Shown: positions 1 through 5,783 of the stretch, piece by piece | Position numbering within the stretch: position 1 is the stretch's first letter | Layout: every line of letters begins with the position of its first letter | DNA from: CAISIP01 sp963974265 | Lineage (GTDB): Bacteria > Pseudomonadota > Gammaproteobacteria > Burkholderiales > Burkholderiaceae_C | Length of the DNA stretch: 9,813 bases | Assembly: GCA_963974265.1 (NCBI GenBank) | Contig: CAXBDR010000170.1 | Span: 1 to 9,813 of the forward strand | Direction: 5' to 3' | The notes under the pieces: model-generated | Told to the model about the DNA's origin: nothing | The model's database searches: none | Seen by the model: only the letters and a program-made list of their open reading frames with translations | Made by a program: the position numbers and the translations under genes

Positions 1-160
1 CCGAATAACCGCCGTTCTTGAGCACGCGCCGCAGCGATGCCAGCACATCGGGCTCGTCGTCCACGCACAGGACGCGGGCCGGACCCGATTCGCCCGCGGC
101 TGCCGTCGACGGAAGCGGAGCCCGTGACGCTGGTATGTTGTCGGTTGCTTCAGTATTCAT
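1..160 (-). CDS. Response regulator, N-terminal fragment (runs off the window)
   Basis: The first 53 codons of a gene continuing beyond position 1. After a loose Ala/Pro/Ser-rich leader (1-27), residues 28-53 read ARVLCVDDEPDVLASLRRVL then KNGGYS, the first strand and helix of a receiver with the acidic pair D34-D35. The motif is close to the second receiver of the c-di-GMP protein (LLVDDEPQVIAALQRLLQPDGY), a type often found in RpfG-like regulators. The phospho-acceptor and output domain are outside the window. The ATG at 160 overlaps the stop of the 72-codon ORF (ATGA). No good ribosome site precedes it, so translation probably depends on coupling. Start and family are well supported; function is unknown. 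Confidence 0.85.
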   Translation of the reverse strand, partial: MNTEATDNIPASRAPLPSTAAAGESGPARVLCVDDEPDVLASLRRVLKNGGYS

Positions 161-375
161 GGTGCATGCGGCACGTTGCCATCTCGGGCATGTGGTTGCG
201 TGATCGGAAGCGTAACCCGAAACGCAGAATCGTGTCCAACGACGGATCGCACGGTGATACGCCCCTGGTGCTTGCGAACAATCCCCTGGGAGACCGACAG
301 GCCCGGCGCGTGGCCCGCGCCAGACGGCCTGTGCGTGACGACCGGGTCGGCCTCGACGATGCGGCCGATGGTCAT
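157..375 (-). pseudogene. 72-codon ORF: C-terminal remnant of a histidine-kinase ATPase domain
   Basis: The 72 residues match only the end of a HisKA-type kinase ATPase domain. RIVEAD (5-10) recalls the usual RIFEPF. SGAGHAPGLSVSQGIVRKHQ (18-37) recalls the G2 box GTGLGLSVSQGIVRxH, and GRITVRSVVGHDSAFRVTLP (38-57) is the final strand pair. No H-box, N-box or G1 box is present, and the G2 glycines are broken (GHAPGL), so it cannot bind ATP as a kinase. It nevertheless begins with an ATG that overlaps the upstream stop by 4 nt, has GGAG 4 nt before it, and ends in a 4-nt overlap with the next start. It may be a decayed fragment left by a deletion, kept open because it carries ribosomes to the next gene, or a small functional protein. 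The resemblance is read by eye; the functional state is open. Confidence 0.65.
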
Positions 376-3300
376 GGCGCTCCATCGTTGAGCGGCGCCC
401 CCAGCGTCACCACGCGCGCATGGGAGCCGGCGACGCGCCAGTCGACGGAGACAAGCCGGCCGTCCGCCAGGCGCATGCGGTCGCTGCCCTGGTCCGCCGC
501 CCACACGATTGCGTGCAGTGCGGGTACCGCCAGGGCCAGCGGGCGGCCGGCCAGAGGCCGTTCGCCGCCCAGCAGTTGTTCGGCCGCTGCGCTGGCGACA
601 TCGACCGTACCGGCGCCGGTCAGCACCAGCATGGGCCAGGGCAGATGCGCGCATGCATCGCGCAGTGCGGCCGGTTCCAGCGCGGCAGGGTCGGGCGCCG
701 TGTGCCGGATGTCCGCCACTTCCTTCACCTGGCGCTGCCGGTCCGCAAGTTCCTGTTGGGCTGCGCGGAGCCGGATGTCGAGTTGATCGTTCTCCTCGCT
801 CAGTTCCTTTTGTCGGAACGCCTGCCCGATGAAGCCGCGCAGCTGCATGTCGTCCCAGGGCTTGGCCAGCAAGCGGTAGTCGGGGTCGTCACCGATGGCG
901 TCGGGTGTCGTCGGCGGATGTTCTGCGTGATCCGACAACAGGATGCGGATCGACTGCGGATGCAGCCGCCTGGCCTCGCGCAAGACCTCGGTGCCGCTCA
1001 GGCCGGGCATATGCTGGTCCGACACGATGATGTCGACCGGATGCCGCGCCAGCAACTGCAGGGCCTCGTCTGCGCTGCCGGCGTGCAGGATGCGGTAGCC
1101 GTCCGGTTGCAGCAGCCGTTGCAGCGCGGCGATGACCTGGGGTTCGTCATCGACCAGAAGCAGGGTTCGGTTCCTGGTCTGTTCGCGCACCAGGTGGATC
1201 GGCAACCGGTGGTCGTCGCGCAGCATGGCCTGCATCTGTGCCGCCGGCACGGGCCGCGAGAAGAAATAGCCCTGGATCTCGTCGCACCGGTTGCGGCGCA
1301 TGAAGTCGCATTGCATCTCGGTCTCGACGCCCTCGGCGATGACCCGCAGCCCCAGGCCATGTGCCATCGAGATCACGACCTTGGCGATGACCGCGTCCTG
1401 CGAGCTGCTGTGGATGTCGCGCACGAAGGACTGGTCAATCTTGACCTTGTCGAACGGAAACCGCTTGAGGTAGCTCAGCGACGAGTAGCCGGTGCCGAAG
1501 TCATCGAGCGACAGCCGCACGCCGAGTGCCTTGAGCGCGTGCATCACCTGCTCGCTGCGCGGGACGTCGTCCATGACGGCGCCTTCGGTCAGTTCCAGGC
1601 AGATCTGCTCGGCCGAGATGGCGTGTTCCTGCATCGCCGCGCATACCGTGTCGATCAACGCCGGATCGCGGAACTGCAGGGGCGACAGATTCACCGACAC
1701 CGTCGGCACGTCCAGTCCGCTGGCACGCCAGTCGCGCAGGTCCCGGCAGGCCTGGCGCAGCACCCAGCCGCCGATTTCGACGATCTGTCCGGTCTGTTCG
1801 GCCAGCGGGATGAACTTGCCTGGAGGCACCATGCCCATGTCTGGATGGTTCCAGCGCAGCAAGGCCTCCATGCCGCCGATGCGCCCGGTTCGCATGTCGA
1901 CGAACGGCTGGTAATGCAGCAGCAGTTGTTCCTGGACGATTGCGCTGCGCAAAGCCGTGCCCAGTGCCAGCTTGGCGACCGTGGCCTCGTACATCGCGGG
2001 ACTGTGGAAGCGGAACTGGTTGCCGCCGTCATCCTTGGCATGGTGCATGGCGACTTGGGCCGCACTGGACAAGGCGTCGTAGCTGTCGCCGTCGGACGGG
2101 TAGACCGCCACGCCGATCGAGGCCTTGATCGTGACCTCGGTGTCGCCCACGCCGAATGGTTCGGCCAGGATTTGCTGCAACCGACAGACCAGCGCGCTCG
2201 CGCCCTCGGCCGACTCACCCGGCAACGCAAGCACGAATTCGTCACCCTGCAGCCGCGCCACGGTATCCTGGGCGCGCACCAGGCGCGCCAGGCGCCGGGC
2301 GAACTTCTGGATCACCTTGTCGCCGACGGAAAACCCCAGGCTGTCGTTGACCTGCCGGAATCCGTCCATGTCCAGTGCCAGCAGGACCACCGTGCCGTTT
2401 TCGCGCCCGGCCACCTGGATGTCGTGGTTGCATCGATCGGCGAGCAGAGTGCGGTTGGCCAGTCCGGTCAGGGGATCGAAGTGCGCCAGCCAGTCGATCT
2501 TGTCCTGCGCGGCGCGCTGTTCGGTGATGTCGCTGAACGTGCCGATGTAGTTGGACACGTTGCCGTCGGCATCGTGCAGCACGCTGACGGTCAGCCATTC
2601 GAGATAGTCGCGGCCGCTGCGGTGGCGGCTCCAGATCTCACCCTGCCAGGTCCCGCTGCGGCGCACATCCCGCCACATGCCACGGTAAAACGCCACGTCG
2701 TGCCGGCCGGAGGACAACTGCCGGGGGCTTCTGCCCAGCACCTCGGAGGCCGGGTAACCGGTGATGGCCGTGAAGGCCTGATTCACCATGACGATTCGGC
2801 GCTGCGCGTCTGTCACGAGCACGCCTTCGTGGCTTTGCGAGAAGATCTGCTCGGTCAGTTTGCGCTGGATTTCCTGTTCCTTGCGCATCGTGACGTCTTG
2901 CTGGATACCGACGAAATGGGTCAGCCGGCCCTCGGTGTCGGTGACGGGGCTGATCGACAAGGCGTTCCAGAATGGTGTGCCGTCCTTGCGGTAGTTGAGG
3001 ATCTCGCCTTGGAACGCCTGGCCTGCGTCCAGGGCCTGGCGGATGGCCAGCACGGTGGCAGGACTGCTGCCCGGCCCTTGCAGCACAGCGCACGAGCGTC
3101 CCATCAATTCGGCTTCGGAATACCCCGACATGCGTTCGAAGGCCTGGTTCACCGAAATCGTCATTCGCCGGGCGTCGCTGATCAGGATGCCCTGGGATAT
3201 CGAGGCAAACGCCTGGCGCGCCAGCCGCGCCTGAGCCAGCGCCTCGCGTTGCTGGGTCAGGTCGGCGAAGGAGTGCAGGTATTGTTCGACGCCGCCGATG

Positions 3301-4520
3301 TTGACGCGGGTGGTGGACACCATGGCACGGCGCACGTCGCCGTTCTTGCGCCGGAAGTTGAATTCCATCGTGTCGACACGGCCATCGCGCTGGAGTGCTT
3401 CGCGCACGGCGCGACCATCCGCGTCGTCGACAAGCAGGCCGAGCGCGTCGACGGTACGGCCCACGAGTTCTGCCCGGCGGTAGCCGCTGAGTTCGACGAA
3501 TCGGTCGTTGACGCTGCTGATGTGCTTGCCGGGCAGGTTCATCATGCACGGGGCCGGGCTGCTGTCGAACATGTTGCGCGATGTCTCGTCACTCAGCAGC
3601 AGGCGGCGCTCCTGGCGCTTGCGTTCGGTGATGTCGATCAGCATGTCGATCGCGCCGGTGATGTTGCCGGTGTCGTCGCGCAGCGGTTGCGGATGGTGCT
3701 CGACATGGCGTGTCGTGCCGTCGTCGCGCTCGATCACGACCTCGGCTCCGGCAATGGGCAGGCCGGTTCGAATGACCACGGCGACCGGAAGTTGCTCGTT
3801 GGCCAGAGGCTGCCCGTTCGTGCCCAGCATGCGCCGGGCGCTTGCCCACCGGTCGGTCGCCAGATCCGGCTCGCGGCCCCACAACGCGGCCGCCGCGCGG
3901 TTGTAGCGCAGGATGTGCCCGTCGCAATCGCAGACGTAGATGGCGACCGGAAAGGACGCCAGGGACTGCTCCGCACTGTGCTCCACCCAGTGGTCGCCGC
4001 CGTGCCGTCGATGCAGGGCGTGGCGCAACGCGCGCTGGTCGAGCTGGCGCTGCACCGCCTGGGCCAGCCTGCGATGCAACTGCGTCAAGTGGATGCAGTC
4101 GCCGGCGCCTTGGCGAATGGCGTCGACCGCGGCATCTTCACCGATGGAGCCACAGATCAGCAACACCGGTAGCCGGGGTGTACTCTGGCGTACTGTCGCA
4201 AGGGTCTCCAGGGCGTCTCGGCCGGGCATCTGAAAGTCGCCGATGACCACATCCCATTCCGGCGAGAGCAGTGCGTGGCGCAATGCGTCGATGCTGGTGG
4301 CCCGGATATGGCGCACCGCGAATCCGCCCTGGCGCAATGCCAGCAGGGCTTGGGCGGCATCGTGCTCGGTATGCATGGCCAGCAGCACCCTCAGCTCGCG
4401 TCCCAGCATCGAGCGGCCGTCATCCGCGGCATCTCCAGATGCGTCGTTGGACGCATGTGCTGCGCTGGCTGTGGCGGGGGACACCCACCGGGGCTGGGAT
4501 GCCGGCGTGGTCATCGTCAT
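372..4520 (-). CDS. Multidomain c-di-GMP protein: receiver-PAS-PAS-LOV-like-PAS-GGDEF-EAL-receiver-PAS-like
   Basis: A 1382-residue predicted cytoplasmic c-di-GMP enzyme. Domains: degenerate receiver (about 44-160; Asp95 kept, acidic pair and Lys lost); PAS (181-300); PAS (308-425); LOV-like PAS (436-548; Cys477); PAS (555-670); GGDEF (676-840); EAL (855-1100); second receiver (1118-1235; D1124-D1125, Asp1168, Lys1220); coiled coil (1237-1270); weak PAS-like end (1286-1375). The GGDEF signature reads QGDEF (758-762), with a kept inhibitory-site RxxD (RAQD, 749-752). The EAL keeps E885-A-L, Asn944, Glu976, DDFGTG (1006-1011), Lys1027 and Glu1063, so phosphodiesterase activity is expected. Cyclase activity is doubtful. 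The gene overlaps the previous stop by ATGA. A GGAG site is only 2 nt from the ATG at 4520 but 8 nt from a second ATG at 4514, so the true start may be 4514. The stop overlaps the next ORF by ATGA. Domain calls are firm except the last PAS. Confidence 0.95.
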   Translation of the reverse strand: MTMTTPASQPRWVSPATASAAHASNDASGDAADDGRSMLGRELRVLLAMHTEHDAAQALLALRQGGFAVRHIRATSIDALRHALLSPEWDVVIGDFQMPGRDALETLATVRQSTPRLPVLLICGSIGEDAAVDAIRQGAGDCIHLTQLHRRLAQAVQRQLDQRALRHALHRRHGGDHWVEHSAEQSLASFPVAIYVCDCDGHILRYNRAAAALWGREPDLATDRWASARRMLGTNGQPLANEQLPVAVVIRTGLPIAGAEVVIERDDGTTRHVEHHPQPLRDDTGNITGAIDMLIDITERKRQERRLLLSDETSRNMFDSSPAPCMMNLPGKHISSVNDRFVELSGYRRAELVGRTVDALGLLVDDADGRAVREALQRDGRVDTMEFNFRRKNGDVRRAMVSTTRVNIGGVEQYLHSFADLTQQREALAQARLARQAFASISQGILISDARRMTISVNQAFERMSGYSEAELMGRSCAVLQGPGSSPATVLAIRQALDAGQAFQGEILNYRKDGTPFWNALSISPVTDTEGRLTHFVGIQQDVTMRKEQEIQRKLTEQIFSQSHEGVLVTDAQRRIVMVNQAFTAITGYPASEVLGRSPRQLSSGRHDVAFYRGMWRDVRRSGTWQGEIWSRHRSGRDYLEWLTVSVLHDADGNVSNYIGTFSDITEQRAAQDKIDWLAHFDPLTGLANRTLLADRCNHDIQVAGRENGTVVLLALDMDGFRQVNDSLGFSVGDKVIQKFARRLARLVRAQDTVARLQGDEFVLALPGESAEGASALVCRLQQILAEPFGVGDTEVTIKASIGVAVYPSDGDSYDALSSAAQVAMHHAKDDGGNQFRFHSPAMYEATVAKLALGTALRSAIVQEQLLLHYQPFVDMRTGRIGGMEALLRWNHPDMGMVPPGKFIPLAEQTGQIVEIGGWVLRQACRDLRDWRASGLDVPTVSVNLSPLQFRDPALIDTVCAAMQEHAISAEQICLELTEGAVMDDVPRSEQVMHALKALGVRLSLDDFGTGYSSLSYLKRFPFDKVKIDQSFVRDIHSSSQDAVIAKVVISMAHGLGLRVIAEGVETEMQCDFMRRNRCDEIQGYFFSRPVPAAQMQAMLRDDHRLPIHLVREQTRNRTLLLVDDEPQVIAALQRLLQPDGYRILHAGSADEALQLLARHPVDIIVSDQHMPGLSGTEVLREARRLHPQSIRILLSDHAEHPPTTPDAIGDDPDYRLLAKPWDDMQLRGFIGQAFRQKELSEENDQLDIRLRAAQQELADRQRQVKEVADIRHTAPDPAALEPAALRDACAHLPWPMLVLTGAGTVDVASAAAEQLLGGERPLAGRPLALAVPALHAIVWAADQGSDRMRLADGRLVSVDWRVAGSHARVVTLGAPLNDGAP
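380..383 (-). promoter_or_regulatory. Candidate ribosome binding site of the 72-codon ORF
   Basis: GGAG on the minus strand lies 4 nt before the ATG at 375, inside the last codons of the c-di-GMP gene. It adds to the ATGA overlap as an argument that the small ORF is translated. Confidence 0.45.
2877..3215 (-). other. LOV-like (blue-light/flavin) PAS domain inside the c-di-GMP protein
   Basis: Residues about 436-548 of the 1382-aa protein. The sequence around 474-482 reads GRSCAVLQG, against the LOV consensus GxNCRFLQG; Cys477 (codon TGC at 3092-3090) sits at the adduct position. Further on, GEILNYRKDGTPFWN and VGIQQDVT are typical LOV strands, giving Asn509, Asn519, Gln540 and Gln481 at the positions of oat phototropin LOV2 N482, N492, Q513 and Q454. 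Arg494 falls at R467. Departures are Ser476 for N449, Ala478 for R451 and Val479 for F452. Flavin binding is therefore likely but not certain. Confidence 0.72.
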
Positions 4521-5008
4521 CGCTCCGCGGCCGATCGGTTGTCGGTGCCGGGCACGGCGTCGGGTGCGGGTGCGGGTGCGGGTGCCAACGGTATCCTGGC
4601 GCGCAGCAAGGGCAGCAATTCGCTGACGAAGTCAGCCTTGCTGACGAAATCCGCCCCGAGTTCGCGTGCTGCTTCGCGGTATTCGCGGTTGTCGTGCATC
4701 GACAGGAAAGTCAGTTGTGGCGGTGCAGGATCCTGCAGGATCGCGCGTGCCAGTTCCAGCCCGTTCATGCCCGGCATCGCGATGTCGAGCAGGACCAGCG
4801 CCGGCCGGTGGCGTCGCAGGTGTGCCAGCGCCGACTTGCCGTTGCTGGCTTGCGCGACGATCTGCACGCCGGGCAACCGGTCCAGGAATTGCCGCACCGC
4901 CGTTACGAAGGTCTGGTTGTCGTCCACCAGCATGATCGTGAGAGGCGATGCCGCCGGCGCCGCGGTCTGGTTGGTGGGCGTGGCGGTGTGAACGGAGTGA
5001 TCGAACAT
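4517..5008 (-). CDS. Receiver-only response regulator, NarL-type receiver with Pro-Ala tail
   Basis: A 163-residue protein. After a loose N-terminus rich in Ala, Thr and Pro (1-22), the receiver (about 23-138) has D29-D30, acceptor Asp75 (LLDIAMPG), Ser103 at the switch position and Lys124. It most resembles the receiver of the LuxR-type regulator upstream: both carry LLDIAMPGxNGLE, and 23 nt encoding this region are identical (4769-4791 and 5601-5623). No helix-turn-helix follows; the protein ends in a low-complexity tail, LAPAPAPAPD, encoded by a CGGGTG hexamer repeat. The ATG at 5008 is chosen for its AAGGTG site. Its stop overlaps the start of the large c-di-GMP gene (ATGA), so it may control that protein or share its phosphate source. 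Receiver call is firm; origin from a NarL-type gene that lost its HTH is inference. Confidence 0.9.
   Translation of the reverse strand: MFDHSVHTATPTNQTAAPAASPLTIMLVDDNQTFVTAVRQFLDRLPGVQIVAQASNGKSALAHLRRHRPALVLLDIAMPGMNGLELARAILQDPAPPQLTFLSMHDNREYREAARELGADFVSKADFVSELLPLLRARIPLAPAPAPAPDAVPGTDNRSAAER
4561..4584. repeat. Hexanucleotide tandem repeat (CGGGTG)x4
   Basis: Four perfect copies of CGGGTG on the plus strand encode the Ala-Pro dipeptide run (about residues 142-149) in the tail of the receiver-only protein on the minus strand. Copy-number change would alter the tail in steps of two residues without shifting frame. Confidence 0.85.
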
Positions 5009-5129
5009 GGTCGTCACCTTAACCCGCGCCCGTCGCGGTGACCATCGGGCCGATACCTGAGTTTGATCGGGGAAACGCCTGAGTCGCCAGGAGCTGGCCG
5101 GTTCAAAGGCGGTTGCAGCGCGCCGGACG
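5009..5129 (-). other. 121-bp intergenic gap, the only one in the gene row
   Basis: This spacer follows the LuxR-type regulator. It contains the 3' part of the stop-codon hairpin, then no confident -35/-10 pair, and near its end the AAGGTG ribosome site of the next gene. A 6-bp inverted repeat, GTCACC (5042-5037) and GGTGAC (5018-5013), would place that ribosome site in the 3' arm of a stem with an 18-nt loop. A promoter here would divide the row into two transcription units, but I cannot identify one by eye. Confidence 0.5.
5015..5020 (-). promoter_or_regulatory. Ribosome binding site deciding the start of the receiver-only gene
   Basis: AAGGTG on the minus strand, 6 nt before the ATG at 5008. 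It favours this ATG over a longer open frame beginning at 5167, which would overlap the LuxR-type gene by 38 nt and add a 53-residue Arg-rich stretch with no domain. Confidence 0.75.
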
Positions 5130-5143
5130 TCAGAGGTCCGGCG
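5121..5143 (-). terminator. GC-rich hairpin across the LuxR-regulator stop codon (possible weak terminator or attenuator)
   Basis: A perfect 8-bp inverted repeat, CGCCGGAC and GTCCGGCG, separated by 7 nt (CTCTGAC on the minus strand). The TGA stop lies in the loop. It is very GC-rich and ends the first gene group, but no U-run follows (the next bases are CGCTGCAACC), so classic intrinsic termination is not clearly supported. It could instead be an mRNA stability or processing element. Confidence 0.4.
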
Positions 5144-5783
5144 ACACCAAGCCGGTGCGCATGGCAAAGCGCACCAGGCCCGCGACCTCGTGAATGCCGA
5201 GTTGCTTCATCAGCTGGCTGCGATGTGTCTCGACGGTCTTCACCGACAACGAGAGCCTGCGTGCGATCTCCTTGCTGCTGTGGCCCTCGGCAATGAGCTG
5301 CAGCACCTCGGTCTGGCGCGGCGTGAGTCCGCTGCCGGACGACTCGTCGCTGCGCAGGCGCTGCACGTAGTCGCTGACCACGCCCCTGGAGACCGCCGGG
5401 CTGAGGTAGACCTCGCCCCGCAGCACGGCCCGGATCGCCAGTGCCAGCTCCATGGGCGCGGCGTCCTTGAGCATGTAGCCCGCAGCCCCATTGCGCAAGG
5501 CCTGCCGCACGTATTCCTCGTTCTGGTGCATCGACAACATCAACACGCGCAGGCCCGGCGCATTCCTGGACAACCGCGCGGCCGTTTCCAGGCCATTGAG
5601 GCCCGGCATCGCGATGTCGAGCAAGGCCAGATCCGGCTGCAGTTCTTGCACCATGGCGAGCAGGGCCAGGCCGTCGTCGGCCTCACCGACGACCGTGACC
5701 TCGGACATGGACTCGAGCAGCTTGCGCAGCCCGGCACGCACCAGCGTGTGGTCGTCGGCGAGCACGACTCGCGCCGGACTCAC
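5130..5783 (-). CDS. NarL/FixJ-family response regulator (receiver + LuxR HTH)
   Basis: A 217-residue DNA-binding regulator, the likely partner of the HisKA_3 kinase just upstream. The receiver (about 4-121) has D10-D11, acceptor Asp56 (LLDIAMP), Ser84 at the switch position and Lys106 (LKD). The C-terminal LuxR/GerE helix-turn-helix (about 152-212) shows LTPRQTEVLQLIAEGHSSKEIA and SVKTVETHRSQLMKQL, with the usual Glu and the Val-x-Thr-x-x-x-His recognition helix. Length is typical of the family. The start codon is GTG, in a GTGA overlap with the kinase stop, with GGGGAG 8 nt upstream. The stop codon sits in the loop of a perfect GC-rich hairpin (5121-5143), followed by the only intergenic gap of the window. 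Phosphorylation is expected to promote dimerisation and DNA binding; targets are unknown. Confidence 0.95.
   Translation of the reverse strand: MSPARVVLADDHTLVRAGLRKLLESMSEVTVVGEADDGLALLAMVQELQPDLALLDIAMPGLNGLETAARLSRNAPGLRVLMLSMHQNEEYVRQALRNGAAGYMLKDAAPMELALAIRAVLRGEVYLSPAVSRGVVSDYVQRLRSDESSGSGLTPRQTEVLQLIAEGHSSKEIARRLSLSVKTVETHRSQLMKQLGIHEVAGLVRFAMRTGLVSPDL

Noticed and set aside
376..654. Upstream extension of the 72-codon ORF to an ATG at 654
   Set aside because: Residues before the ATG at 375 are an Arg/Gly/Ala-rich shadow of the c-di-GMP gene with no kinase similarity; resemblance to the ATPase domain begins only just after 375.
2520..2876. PAS just before GGDEF as a second LOV domain
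   Set aside because: It follows the LOV-like domain in sequence, but the motif reads GRSPRQLSSG with no cysteine at the adduct position and lacks the flavin-contact asparagines.
420..4172. Open frame of 1250 codons on the plus strand
   Set aside because: It lies antisense to the 1382-aa c-di-GMP gene, its translation shows no domain (mixed Gln/His/Arg/Ala/Val), and long antisense frames are usual opposite GC-rich genes. The opposite strand has clear PAS, GGDEF, EAL and receiver motifs.
5040..5110. Possible promoter (TTGAAC or TTTCCC as -35, TATCGG as -10; sigma-28-like AAACTC...GCCCGAT)
   Set aside because: No pair has acceptable spacing together with both hexamers near consensus, so none was annotated.
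5009..5167. Upstream extension of the receiver-only gene to an ATG at 5167
   Set aside because: The added 53 residues are Arg-rich with no domain and would overlap the LuxR-type gene by 38 nt; the ATG at 5008 has AAGGTG at good spacing.
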